Shown here: in pieces, positions 26,976 to 35,434 of the stretch
Layout of the letters: every line of letters starts with the position of its first letter
Numbering within the stretch: position 1 is the stretch's first letter
NCBI GenBank assembly: GCA_027624075.1
Contig: JAQBUH010000008.1
Span: forward strand, 18,510-82,509
DNA: 64,000 nt
Direction of reading: 5' to 3'
Source: Chloroflexota bacterium
GTDB lineage: Bacteria > Chloroflexota > Dehalococcoidia > Lucifugimonadales > Lucifugimonadaceae
Made by a program: the position numbers and the translations under genes
The notes under the pieces: model-generated
The model's database searches: none
Seen by the model: only the letters and a program-made list of their open reading frames with translations
Told to the model about the DNA's origin: nothing

Positions 26976-27551
26976 TCAGCCACCGAGCGGAGAAGACTCC
27001 AGGACGTGATACTCGCCACCGCGAGCCGGCCCGACTCGTCCGATAAGTTCTATTGTCTCGAACCGCATGAGTCCACTCACGTCGATCTTCTCGAGGCTCG
27101 GCCGCATCAGCGGCACCTCTTCCGGCTTCGCACTCAGCAACGCCGTTGTGTGCGGCCAGTAGTTAGAGTCCACCGAGAATATTCGTTTCGTTAGCGGGTG
27201 TAACGCGGCGACCAACGCGTCGTGAAGCGCGGTGTGAGCAATTACCGGCTTCAACGTGAACGCACATCCCCAGTCTCCGACGCGCGTATCGCTGAGATCG
27301 ACCTCGGTCTCGAACGGCGGGTGCTGCGCGGCAACCTGACCGATCGCGGCCTTCACCGCGTCAAGATCGTCCGGCCCCCAGAAATTGTCCAGTGAACAGT
27401 GCGGCCTGGTAGCCAGATCATCGGCGCCGACCAGTTTGTGGAACTTCCTGATCTCGCTCGCCTGTGGCTCCGGCAGGTGAGCCATCACGCCGTAGATCCG
27501 GTATCCGAACTTGTCGTTAGGGAGCGTTGTGTCATCGATAATGCGGACCAT
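26976..27551 (-). CDS. 2H phosphoesterase (2'-5' RNA ligase-like)
   Basis: A 191-residue member of the 2H phosphoesterase superfamily, with the two catalytic H-x-S/T motifs: HCS at residues 51-53 and HTT at 134-136. These enzymes hydrolyse or ligate 2',5' or cyclic phosphodiesters; the exact substrate here is open. The ATG at 27551 has a GGAGG site 7 bases upstream, so the longer frame to 27608 is not used. It follows the DinB gene by about 150 bases in the same direction, with an inverted repeat between them. Confidence 0.75.
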   Translation of the reverse strand: MVRIIDDTTLPNDKFGYRIYGVMAHLPEPQASEIRKFHKLVGADDLATRPHCSLDNFWGPDDLDAVKAAIGQVAAQHPPFETEVDLSDTRVGDWGCAFTLKPVIAHTALHDALVAALHPLTKRIFSVDSNYWPHTTALLSAKPEEVPLMRPSLEKIDVSGLMRFETIELIGRVGPARGGEYHVLESSPLGG

Positions 27552-27636
27552 TGGAAACCTCCACTCTATGGCTATGCTTTGCCTTATCCATAGTCCGGGA
27601 TGCGGCAAAGTTCCCGGAAATTATGCACATGGCTGC

Positions 27637-27669
27637 GAACATACGCTGTACATGTGCTTGCGTATGTTC
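27637..27669. promoter_or_regulatory. perfect inverted repeat between DinB and 2H genes
   Basis: GAACATACGC, 13-base loop, GCGTATGTTC. The arms are perfect 10-bp complements. GAAC and GTTC at the outer ends recall SOS-type half sites, but spacing is wrong for a single LexA box. It could be a terminator for the DinB gene or an operator for the 2H gene. Confidence 0.5.
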
Positions 27670-27701
27670 AATCGACCGGCATAGGCCACGGTCAGCGCGT
27701 C

Positions 27702-28223
27702 TCACCGCGGAAACCAGTGCCGCTTCTCCACAAGACCTCGGACGTACATGAGTTGGCCCACGTGCGCCAGCCCGCCGTGGACCGCTCGAAAGATCAACGC
27801 GGCAACCGTCGCGTCGCCAGAGTCGCCGGCCAGAGCAGTTGTCGACTCGAGGTCGGCCAGTGCTGCGACATGCCGGCGCAGGTACGCGTGTGCCGCCGCC
27901 GCATATTCGCTTAGCGCACCCGCCGAGTCCGGGCGGACCGCGTTCACCTGTTCGTCCGTGTGGCCCCTGCCGTGGTTCGCTGGGTCCGGCGGCAGCCCGA
28001 ACCTTGTGTGCCAGCCGTCTGATATCCAGAGTTGATCATGTCCAGAAAGAGCCGCCGCCCTGGCGTCCTGAAGCCGCGCCATGTGCCACGCGAGCCATCC
28101 CATGGAGTTCGCCTCAGGCGATGGCCGCCACATCAATTGCTCAAGCTCCATTCCATCGAGTGAGAGTTGAAGCTCCGTCTGGATGTCGTCCAGCACCTTG
28201 AGCACAAATTCGTTAAGACCCAT
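27702..28223 (-). CDS. DinB-family protein
   Basis: A 173-residue four-helix-bundle protein of the DinB/YfiT superfamily, putative metal-dependent thiol enzymes. The usual histidine triad can be placed at WLAWHMARL (about residue 50), in the middle of the protein, and in GGLAHVGQ near residue 155. The ATG at 28223 has a CAGGTGA-like site; the frame starts at 28232. It directly follows the mycothiol-type isomerase gene (22 bases), with which it shares fold and probably an operon. Substrate unknown. Confidence 0.82.
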   Translation of the reverse strand: MGLNEFVLKVLDDIQTELQLSLDGMELEQLMWRPSPEANSMGWLAWHMARLQDARAAALSGHDQLWISDGWHTRFGLPPDPANHGRGHTDEQVNAVRPDSAGALSEYAAAAHAYLRRHVAALADLESTTALAGDSGDATVAALIFRAVHGGLAHVGQLMYVRGLVEKRHWFPR

Positions 28224-28245
28224 ATCTGTCACCTGCTGCCACAGC

Positions 28246-29013
28246 CTATGTCAAACTGGCGGAAATCTTCCTGAGAAACTCTGCGTGAACCGGGTCGCCA
28301 GACACGCTCAAGTCGCTGAGCGGCCCGCGTCCCCACAGCCAGAGATCGAACGCGGCCGGCTCTCCGCTGATCTCGCAATCCCACTCGGCCAGGTCCTGCT
28401 CCAGCATCACCGCAGGGACCTGTGACAACTCCCGGCCGCGCCTGGTGACGCCGGAGAACTTCGCCTCACGAAGCGACCAGTGGCGGTTCTGCGTGCTCAG
28501 TCTAATGATGGCCGAACCCGGTTCCGGCTTCGCCCCTGGCGGAGAACTCGAGATGAAAAGAGTCAGCGCCTCATCGATGCCGTCTTCCGCCAGGAGAGGG
28601 TCGATCGGCGTGACTGCGCCATGTGCAAGCTCAGCGTCGACGCGGTGAATGAGGGTTTCGTGCGCCATACGCCGGAGCCAGAACCCCGCAGTCTGGTCCG
28701 CCTCATGCCAGCTCCACACAGCGGTCGCTGGATCGACAGCGCTGAGCGCCTTGACCAGCAGGGAAGAGCCCTCACTGAACCAGTCGACAAGATCGCCTGT
28801 CTGTGGCTCCATCGTGAAGTCCCTGTCCGTGAGGCGTTCTCTTACGACAAACGCCTTCTGGCGGTGTAACCGGCCGGTGTGAGCTATCAGGTCGCGCACC
28901 GTCCAGCCGGGGCACGACGGAACAGGCGCGTCCAGCCCGCGTCGGGCCGCCGCACAGAGCGCATCCGAGTCGTGCTTAATCGCGTGCAGGAACTGTTCGG
29001 CGGTTGGAGCCAT
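28246..29013 (-). CDS. maleylpyruvate-isomerase-family mycothiol-dependent-type protein
   Basis: A 255-residue protein matching the actinobacterial-type family in which a DinB-like N-terminal domain (CPGWTVRDLIAHTGRLHRQ near residue 35, and WLRRMAHETLIHRVDAE near 130, carrying the metal-binding His, Glu and His) is followed by a C-terminal MDMPI domain (FDLWLWGRGPLSDL). Family members use mycothiol or related thiols. Whether this organism makes mycothiol cannot be seen here. Start at ATG 29013 or GTG 29025. Confidence 0.82.
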   Translation of the reverse strand: MAPTAEQFLHAIKHDSDALCAAARRGLDAPVPSCPGWTVRDLIAHTGRLHRQKAFVVRERLTDRDFTMEPQTGDLVDWFSEGSSLLVKALSAVDPATAVWSWHEADQTAGFWLRRMAHETLIHRVDAELAHGAVTPIDPLLAEDGIDEALTLFISSSPPGAKPEPGSAIIRLSTQNRHWSLREAKFSGVTRRGRELSQVPAVMLEQDLAEWDCEISGEPAAFDLWLWGRGPLSDLSVSGDPVHAEFLRKISASLT

Positions 29014-29312
29014 GTAGTCGCTCACTGAATGGGCTTCGATAGGCCTGCTGGACTGGAAGCATGTTGGTAAAGGCGCCGATTGTACTCCAGGTCACGGACG
29101 AGTCCGGGCACCGCTAAAACCCTCGGCATCACACCCTGATCCAACCTTATTCCAATCCAGTGCCAACGGTTGCCAACACCTGACGCACACCGTCCGCACG
29201 CGTGCCTCAGGCAGTCTCAGTAACTGATACGCGCTCACGAGCCGTTCGCATGGCCAGGCCGGTTGGACTGATCAGTTGGACAAGTCGGGCAGATGAACTG
29301 AGGTAATCGGCT
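29014..29312. other. intergenic between divergent genes
   Basis: 299 bases between the divergent isomerase-family gene and the lipoprotein gene. Nothing recognisable apart from ordinary GC-rich sequence. Confidence 0.3.
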
Positions 29313-30428
29313 GTGACTCGTTGGGTAAGTCTGATTGCTTCGGTCACCGTACTGTTCGCAGCCACAGGCTGTGCCCCCGGTGTTGGCGCAGAGTCACCGC
29401 CTGTGAGTGAAACCCCCGCGATCCCCGGTCCTGCAGGACGTGCGGTGGCTGCGTTCCCGACCTCCACGCCTTGGCCAAGGTTCGGGCCTCCTCCCGTTAC
29501 GTCTGCGTCTATCACGGTCACCGCCATTGCTGTAACGCCAGCTCCAGTCGGATCCTCGACGGCAGGGGGTTTGCCTGGCTCGGCGGGGTCGTCTGCGCCA
29601 AATCCAGAGCCGGACATGGCCGTGGACCCCGTCGACCCATCAGACATGCAAGCTTCACCGACGCCCACCGCTGGTCCGGCGCCAACTCCTACGGCGATGC
29701 CGCCTCTGACTCCGCCGGACAGCTCAGGGACCTTCGTGCCTGCCGTTGCGAAGAACTACGTTGTTCCTGATGAGTGGCACGCAGTTGTCGGTGACGATGA
29801 GATAGTTATTGCACACTCGTCCGGCGCCGCCCGGATCACCCTGCGAGAGCATCGCGTCGACCGGTCAGAGATTCTGTCCCTGCGCGAAATAATCTCGCTC
29901 GGCGAACCGGATCGCTTCATCGACTGGAGTGAGCGGTCACTCTTGGCTTCGAGGGCGCTGAGCGATCTTGCCCATGAGTTCTCGTACTCCGGGACGAAAC
30001 GTGGCGAGCCGTATGTGGCGACTGTGCAGTGGCGTTTGCGCGGAGAGCTGCTCATCGAGGTGGTAACCGAGATGGCTGCGGCACGCTGGTCCGGCGATTC
30101 AAAACTGCGCAACACTGCCGCCCTGGCAGCCGCTTCGTTTAATCCTCTCCCGGACGCGGCTCTTGCATCGGCCGTCGAGATCGAGGGCCAGCTACTGGTG
30201 AGGTTCAACCAGCGGCGCAGCGGGATCTTCCTGTCTTCGGATAGCAGAGCGGGACGGACAGAGTTGACATGCCGTGAAGTGCTCTACGACTTGCTTTCGC
30301 CGCCAGTCTACGTCGGTTCCGGCGTCTGGCTGGTGTTTGCAGTCGGCGACCAGGGCGCGCAGGTATGGCAGATCTTCGAGCCTTCGCTGTCCATCGTGCC
30401 GTCCGCTCACAACACCAGCGGCTGCTGA
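29313..30428 (+). CDS. Pro/Thr-rich lipoprotein of unknown function
   Basis: A 371-residue exported protein. A signal peptide with the lipobox FAATGC puts the lipidated Cys at about residue 20. Residues about 25-145 are a Pro/Ala/Thr-rich stalk (runs such as SPTPTAGPAPTPTAMPP) that would span the cell envelope. A folded domain from about 150 to 371 starts YVVPDEWHAVVGDDEIVIAHSSG and ends WQIFEPSL; I recognise no family. The GTG at 29313 is the likely start. Neighbouring genes do not suggest a role. Confidence 0.65.
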   Translation: MTRWVSLIASVTVLFAATGCAPGVGAESPPVSETPAIPGPAGRAVAAFPTSTPWPRFGPPPVTSASITVTAIAVTPAPVGSSTAGGLPGSAGSSAPNPEPDMAVDPVDPSDMQASPTPTAGPAPTPTAMPPLTPPDSSGTFVPAVAKNYVVPDEWHAVVGDDEIVIAHSSGAARITLREHRVDRSEILSLREIISLGEPDRFIDWSERSLLASRALSDLAHEFSYSGTKRGEPYVATVQWRLRGELLIEVVTEMAAARWSGDSKLRNTAALAAASFNPLPDAALASAVEIEGQLLVRFNQRRSGIFLSSDSRAGRTELTCREVLYDLLSPPVYVGSGVWLVFAVGDQGAQVWQIFEPSLSIVPSAHNTSGC

Positions 30429-30913
30429 AGATCGAGCATCGCCAGGCTCGCGTCGAATAACCGGCTCACAAGCTCGTCTGCCGATCTGTGCGTAGTCATC
30501 CAAAAAACCTCCTGGCGTGAGACTGCTCGATATTTCTTACTGCGTCATTTCGGGCGGCTATTTCAGGAAGGTGGAATTGCGTCGGCAATCGTACATCGAA
30601 GATGTGCGGCGGTTGAACCGGACGCGATTCGAACCTGCAAAATATTTTTGGGAGGTCTGTCAGCAAGATTTTCGCCGATGCCAGTTACCGTTGCCACCGG
30701 ACGCGTGCCGCACGGTTGCCGGCCTGGTAACCGTCGAGTCTCACGGTCCTGTTACGCGGCTACTCTCGGTGTTGCCTGCGAGGCCTGCTCGCAGACGCGT
30801 TTTAGCGTGCAAGCCGATTTCGTACTACCATTCCGCGCCAGGGCAGCGTTCGAGCCAACAACTAGCCATGGGCTCGGTCAATAAGTGATTCCGGCACATC
30901 TGGAGCAGTAAAA
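30429..30913. other. gene-free stretch
   Basis: About 485 bases. A 123-codon frame at 30517-30888 has no recognisable domain and I reject it. The stretch includes an AT-rich piece (AAAATATTTTTGGGAGG near 30640) and a hairpin at 30776-30794. Confidence 0.4.
30776..30794 (+). terminator. hairpin with following T-run
   Basis: CTGCGAG, 5-base loop, CTCGCAG is a perfect 7-bp stem followed within 5 bases by GTTTTAG. Probable intrinsic terminator, about 350 bases after the lipoprotein gene. Confidence 0.45.
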
Positions 30914-31930
30914 GTGAAAGCCGCCGTCTACCAGGGTAAACAGCGTTTCGAAGTGACCGACATTGCCGCGCCGGAGCCGGGTCCGGGCCAGGTCCAGATT
31001 AAGGTGCGGCGTTCCGCGATCTGCGGCACAGACGTCCACGCATTCATGTACGGCCTTGCGCCAGCGGGCTCGGTCCTTGGTCATGAGTTCGCGGGCACGA
31101 TCTCAAAGCTGGGCAAGGGCGTGACACGGTGGAAGGCGGGCGACCGCGTCATCGGCGGTGGCGGCGAGTGGCCGGAAGGGAAGGCGCCACCGACCCGGTC
31201 CCACCCGCGCTATAACTACCGCACCATGGGTTTTGCGGACACTCGAACGCGAGGCTATGCCGAATACACGGTGCTGGACGAGTGGGCGCCGTTGCCAATA
31301 CCCGCAGGTGTGACAGATGAGGCCGCTTCAATTACGGAGCCTTGCTCCGTTGCCGTACACGCCGTCCGGCGATCAGCCCTGCGGCTAGGAGACACCGTCG
31401 GCGTAATTGGAGCGGGCCCGATCGGCCTGCTGGTGACTCAGGCGGCGCTCGCCGCGGGCGCAAGCCGGGTGATCGTTTCGGAGCCGGCGCCTGCCCGTGC
31501 CGCTGCGGCGCGCCAGTCAGGCGCGGCCGAAGTGGTTGACCCGTTTGAGGTTGACGCGGTCGAACGCATCGTTGAGTTGACCGGCGGAGTGGGCCCGGAC
31601 GTGGTGTTTGATTGCGCGGGTCTCAAGAACACATTGGACCAGGCATTTCTCTCTGTCCGGCGCTCTGGCCAGGTGATTCTTGTCGCGGTGCCGTGGGAGC
31701 CGCTGCCGATCTTGCCGTCTGACTGGATGGCGCGCGAGATCGATTTCCGGGCAAGCTGGGGCGGATTGCCCGAGGACTGGCGCATCTCACTCGACCTGAT
31801 GCGGCTCGGTAAGGTGAACGCCGGAGTGTTGATCTCCGAAAATAGCTTGATCGACCTCGAGCAGATCCAGGAGACGTTCGAGGCATTGATGAATCCGTCT
31901 GTACAGGTCCAGACGGTTTTCCGGCTGTAG
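30914..31930 (+). CDS. medium-chain zinc alcohol/threonine dehydrogenase-like
   Basis: A 338-residue MDR-family dehydrogenase. The catalytic-zinc ligands fit Cys37 (AICGTD) and the GHEF motif (residues 58-61). The NAD(P)-binding fold is marked by GVIGAGPIGLLVTQAALAAG. The four-cysteine structural-zinc lobe of classical alcohol dehydrogenases is missing: the stretch after GDRVIGGG (WPEGKAPPTRSHPRYNYR) contains no Cys, so this is a member of the subgroup without the structural zinc. It is followed 125 bases later by an RraA-type gene, and the pair could act on sugar or hydroxy-acid intermediates. Substrate not determinable. Confidence 0.87.
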   Translation: MKAAVYQGKQRFEVTDIAAPEPGPGQVQIKVRRSAICGTDVHAFMYGLAPAGSVLGHEFAGTISKLGKGVTRWKAGDRVIGGGGEWPEGKAPPTRSHPRYNYRTMGFADTRTRGYAEYTVLDEWAPLPIPAGVTDEAASITEPCSVAVHAVRRSALRLGDTVGVIGAGPIGLLVTQAALAAGASRVIVSEPAPARAAAARQSGAAEVVDPFEVDAVERIVELTGGVGPDVVFDCAGLKNTLDQAFLSVRRSGQVILVAVPWEPLPILPSDWMAREIDFRASWGGLPEDWRISLDLMRLGKVNAGVLISENSLIDLEQIQETFEALMNPSVQVQTVFRL

Positions 31931-32055
31931 ATCGCTCGGTCATGTCACGAGACGCATAAGATGACGCCTGACTGGAGCCGGGCAGACCAATTTCCGGCCG
32001 TTGACCGTTTCGCTTTTCCATTCAAACCCATCACCTCCAGACAGGAATCCTCTCC

Positions 32056-32772
32056 ATGACTAAAGCCACGGCGCCACTCACTGCTGAGCAGCTTGCGGCC
32101 ATCACGAGGCTCGACACTCCGACCATTGCCAACGCGCTTGAAGAGCTCAACATCCGGCCTCGCACAGAAGGCTTCATGCGGCCAGAGATTCGCTGCGTTT
32201 CGCCGGTAAATGGCACGGTCGTCGGATACGCCGTGACAGGCCTCATCTCCGCCAGGCACCGGTCGCCAAAGGCACTCGGCCGAGCAGACTACTGGAACGC
32301 GATAGTCGCTATCCCCGCGCCGCGCATGGTCGTCCTTCACGACATCGACTACCCGGACTGCATCGGCTCCTACTGGGGTGAAGTGCAGGGCAACACCGCG
32401 CTTGGCCTGGACTGCGTGGGAGCGGTTACCGATGGTGGTGTGCGAGACCTCAAGGAGGCCCAGGAGATGGGCTTCCCGTTCTGGGCGAAGGACGTGATGG
32501 TATCCCACGGCTATATTCACGCACTTGAGTTCAATGTGCCGATCGGAATCGGTGGAGTTCTCGTGCGTCCGGGTGACCTGATCGCCGCCGACATCCACGG
32601 CGTGATCGAGATTCCGCTGAGCGCCGCGCCGAAACTTCCCGAAGTCGCCCGCATGCTGACGGAGCGAGAGTCCATCGTCATCAAGGCCGCCAGGGCAGCT
32701 GGCGCATCACCGGAAACGCTGGGCGCGGCCTGGAATGCGGCGTCAAAGATCGGGGCTGAGCAGACCTACTAG
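32056..32772 (+). CDS. RraA/HMG-aldolase-family protein
   Basis: A 238-residue protein of the RraA-like superfamily, which includes 4-hydroxy-4-methyl-2-oxoglutarate/oxaloacetate aldolases and RNase E inhibitors. Family marks are LDTPTIANALEEL near the N-terminus, YWGEVQGNTALGLDCVGAVTDGGVRD (Gly-rich core with the DGGVRD catalytic loop) and PGDLIAADIHGV near residue 175. The ATG at 32056 is the natural start. In genomes of this type such proteins usually belong to breakdown of aromatic-derived or sugar acids; the neighbouring MDR dehydrogenase fits that idea. Exact reaction is inferred. Confidence 0.88.
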   Translation: MTKATAPLTAEQLAAITRLDTPTIANALEELNIRPRTEGFMRPEIRCVSPVNGTVVGYAVTGLISARHRSPKALGRADYWNAIVAIPAPRMVVLHDIDYPDCIGSYWGEVQGNTALGLDCVGAVTDGGVRDLKEAQEMGFPFWAKDVMVSHGYIHALEFNVPIGIGGVLVRPGDLIAADIHGVIEIPLSAAPKLPEVARMLTERESIVIKAARAAGASPETLGAAWNAASKIGAEQTY

Positions 32773-32902
32773 CTCCGGCGCCAGACACGCCGGCCAGACA
32801 CGCCGGGAAGGAGATAGGGACTGCCTGGCGCTACCATCAGAACCACAGGCAGACTCACAAGTGGTCTGTGTTGTGTGTTTGATGCTCGCCGGGAGGTGCA
32901 GG

Positions 32903-33355
32903 GTGGCTCAGCCGGATATCTATGTCCCAAGAGGTGCGGTGATTGACGAACGCGCAGGGTTCGTTACCGCAGGCGGCGTTCAGTATGTGCAGTCATGGCT
33001 TGTGGGGCGTGCGCCTGAGAGCGGCGAGCGGGTCTTCAAGCACGAGTTCAAGCTGGTCTACAGAGGCGAGTCCGAGATGTTCGGGGTGCTTGCCGAGGAG
33101 AGCGCCTCGGAGTCGCAGGTAGAGGACCTGGCCGCGTGGGTCAGCGAGCGGACCGCCGCCAGGATCGTTGAGCGACTGCGCCGCCGCGGGTCGCGCCTCA
33201 CTCCTGAGCAACTCGCCGATCCGAGTCACTGGGACGCCAGGAGAGAACTCGCCACAATCTGGCGTGACTACAGGAATTGGTCGAAACGTGTTCGTTCAGG
33301 CGGGACGGCAAGAGTCTATGTGCCCGGCTTTTCTGCGCCGGGTCAGGCCCCTTGA
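32903..33355 (+). CDS. hypothetical protein, possible first gene of phage block 2
   Basis: A 150-residue protein starting at GTG 32903 with a GGGAGGT site 5 bases upstream. The frame runs further upstream, but there the sequence is unlike protein. It begins VAQPDIYVPRGAVIDERAG, has a beta-rich first half (VQYVQSWLVG, FKHEFKLVYRG) and an Arg-rich helix AARIVERLRRRGSRL near the middle. No named family recognised. It lies 1.3 kb upstream of the next phage gene on the same strand; assignment to the phage block is by position and style only. Confidence 0.45.
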   Translation: MAQPDIYVPRGAVIDERAGFVTAGGVQYVQSWLVGRAPESGERVFKHEFKLVYRGESEMFGVLAEESASESQVEDLAAWVSERTAARIVERLRRRGSRLTPEQLADPSHWDARRELATIWRDYRNWSKRVRSGGTARVYVPGFSAPGQAP

Positions 33356-34185
33356 CACCGGAACAACCCCGGAGCAACTTCGGAGCAAGGTCTGTCTGAT
33401 CAGCGCGTCATGGCGCCTGCGCGAGTGTCTGCCGTAATCGTTCAATGAGCAGGCAATTGCGCACGCGCTCGGGGACCAATCGGGACGCTACCAGGTCTCG
33501 ACGTTCCAGTCATCCGGTCTGGAGATGCCGGCCCTGCGCGCCGTTTGCAGCCGGTGGGTCAACTGTGCCTGCTGAAGTGCCCGGGCGGCTCGCTTAAGCT
33601 CTCGAACAGCCTGATCTCGATCGACCGTTGAGGCAGAAAGCTTCGCGTCTGCAATCCGCAGCAAATACTGCGAGCGTGCCCGGGTTACTGACAGGTTTCG
33701 GTCCATTGCGGTTTGTGCCCTTCATCATCGGGTGTCTTGCCGGATTCGCTGCCGGATTCGCCGAGTGTGTGCCATGGGCCAATCGGCCAATCGGCCAATC
33801 AGCCGGGTCACCACATGCCTGCCACAACCTGATTGTCTCCACAATGCACGGCGGTGAGATGAGAGGCGACACCTGCCGCGGTTGCTGCCTGACGCTGGAG
33901 ATCTCACATGAGCCCATCACGTGCCCGGCACGGAGCAGGCCGCCGGGCCGGATCGCGGTTTGCGCAACCGGTTGGTCCCCATTCTGTCCTCGCACTGGCA
34001 GCGCTATGCGACGGTTCGCCGGGACACAACTCTCGATGTCCGGATCTGTGCTGCATGCACTCCTCCAGCCCTCATGTGCCGCTGTGCCGGCGGTACCGGA
34101 CACGGCGGTCTCTGTGCCTGCTCAGCCAGCCCGCAAAATGGTGGACTGAGGCTGCGCTCGAACCGTGAAGTCAGGAGGCTGTGTG
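33356..34185. other. mostly gene-free stretch in phage block 2
   Basis: About 830 bases. It contains tandem short repeats (aatcggcc three times near 33780, gccggattcgc twice near 33740) and several overlapping frames rich in Cys or Pro. Those near 33921-34168 carry C-x-x-C pairs and could be a small zinc protein, but I cannot choose a frame. See also the possible minus-strand gene at 33488-33706. Confidence 0.35.
33488..33706 (-). CDS. possible small helical protein
   Basis: A 72-residue frame with protein-like composition (RNLSVTRARSQYLLRIADAK, DRDQAVRELKRAARALQQAQ) predicting two long amphipathic helices. The ribosome site is weak (AGGGCAC). It runs against the phage genes around it. Could be a spurious frame. 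Confidence 0.3.
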   Translation of the reverse strand: MDRNLSVTRARSQYLLRIADAKLSASTVDRDQAVRELKRAARALQQAQLTHRLQTARRAGISRPDDWNVETW

Positions 34186-35271
34186 GTGCAAGAATCGATG
34201 GCACGTGACGAGAGTGATGAGCCGGTGGATGCAACTGCCCTGAAATCAGGCAGCGGCCCGGTGGACTCACCGCCGGAGTCAAGGTCCGCCGGACCGCGCG
34301 ACGTCTGTCTCCTTGGATATGCGGAGGAGACGCGCGACCTTGTGTTCGGACTTCCGGAGACTACTGAGATCTGGGCCATCAATATGGCGCACGTCTTTAT
34401 TTTTGGCCCGCAAGGACCAAAGACCCGGGCAGCCGCTACTTACTGGTTCCAGATTCACCCTCGAGACTGGGCGGCGGCAGGGAAGGCTCCGACCGGTTTC
34501 TTCGGCAGGCCAAAAGAGCATCTCGATTTTCTTGCCAGGTTCCAGGGCACGGTCTGGATGCAGGCTGCCGACCCCGACATACCGAACTCCAGGCGATATC
34601 CACTCGAGGACGTGATTGCGGCGTCGGGCCGTCGTTACTTCACCTCTACGTTCGCCTACCAGCTGGCCCTTGCCTGGTACGAACACGCCGTGCTGGGCCG
34701 GAGCATCGGGAAGCTGCGTGTGTACGGCGTAAACCTGACCAGCATGGACGAGTACATCCACCAGAAGTCATGCGTCGAGTACTGGCTCGGCAGGCTGGAG
34801 CAGCTGGGAGTCGATATCGAGATTCCGGGTGCGTCCGCGTTGCTCCAGGGCAGGCTGTACGCCATCGGTGAGTCAGACCTGTCGAACCACGCCTTCGAGC
34901 GCCTGCAGTTCTGGAAGAGCAAGTACACCGAGGCGTGGGCGAACATCAACACGTCGAACAGCATGAAGGCGGAACTGAAGTTCTGGGCCGCCCAACTGTC
35001 CGCCATCGCGGAGGCTCATCCGGACGAGATCAACGCGGAGATCAGGGCCAGGATTCAGAGTGTATTCGACCGGCGCTCGGCGAACCTCAACGCGCTCCAG
35101 GAGCGGTCCGGCGCCGAGTTGAACGGGGCGCTTGGCATGGTGAAGGACAACCAGCACTGGCTTGCGATCACCGGCGGGATTGACCACAGGGCGCCGCAGC
35201 TCCCTGACCTGAGACTGCCCGCCGAGTACCTGAGCGGTGACTGGACGGTCCCTGAGCCGAAGGCAATTTAG
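34186..35271 (+). CDS. phage-block protein with Rossmann-like domain
   Basis: A 361-residue protein starting at GTG 34186, which has an AGGAGG site at the ideal 7-base spacing. After a 40-residue low-complexity leader, VCLLGYAEETRDLVFGLPETTEIWAINM reads as a Rossmann-type beta-alpha-beta. It is followed by YWFQIHPRD, a helix YFTSTFAYQLALAWYEHA and IGKLRVYGVNLTSMDEYIHQKSCVEYWLG (split), then a long helical C-terminus. I have seen proteins of this pattern in phage genomes; the fold recalls DUF115/MptE-like and glycosyl- or nucleotide-transferring domains. The reaction is unknown. The gene lies 163 bases upstream of the portal gene, the usual place for head-assembly accessory genes. Confidence 0.55.
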   Translation: MQESMARDESDEPVDATALKSGSGPVDSPPESRSAGPRDVCLLGYAEETRDLVFGLPETTEIWAINMAHVFIFGPQGPKTRAAATYWFQIHPRDWAAAGKAPTGFFGRPKEHLDFLARFQGTVWMQAADPDIPNSRRYPLEDVIAASGRRYFTSTFAYQLALAWYEHAVLGRSIGKLRVYGVNLTSMDEYIHQKSCVEYWLGRLEQLGVDIEIPGASALLQGRLYAIGESDLSNHAFERLQFWKSKYTEAWANINTSNSMKAELKFWAAQLSAIAEAHPDEINAEIRARIQSVFDRRSANLNALQERSGAELNGALGMVKDNQHWLAITGGIDHRAPQLPDLRLPAEYLSGDWTVPEPKAI

Positions 35272-35434
35272 CCGCCAGTCTGCTACCCGTTCACTGGCGC
35301 ATGACACCTCGCTTTGAACGCCCTTACCGCCGAAATAGTCTGAAAACAGAGGCGCCAGAAGCGCCAAACCACTCATCTGTAGAGCCGGCGGAAAGCCTCT
35401 CTGCACAGATCAATGGAACCAGGGAGTGTGCGGA

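Noticed and set aside
30517..30888. 123-codon plus-strand frame
   Set aside because: Composition is not protein-like, no domain is seen, and it contains a hairpin terminator.
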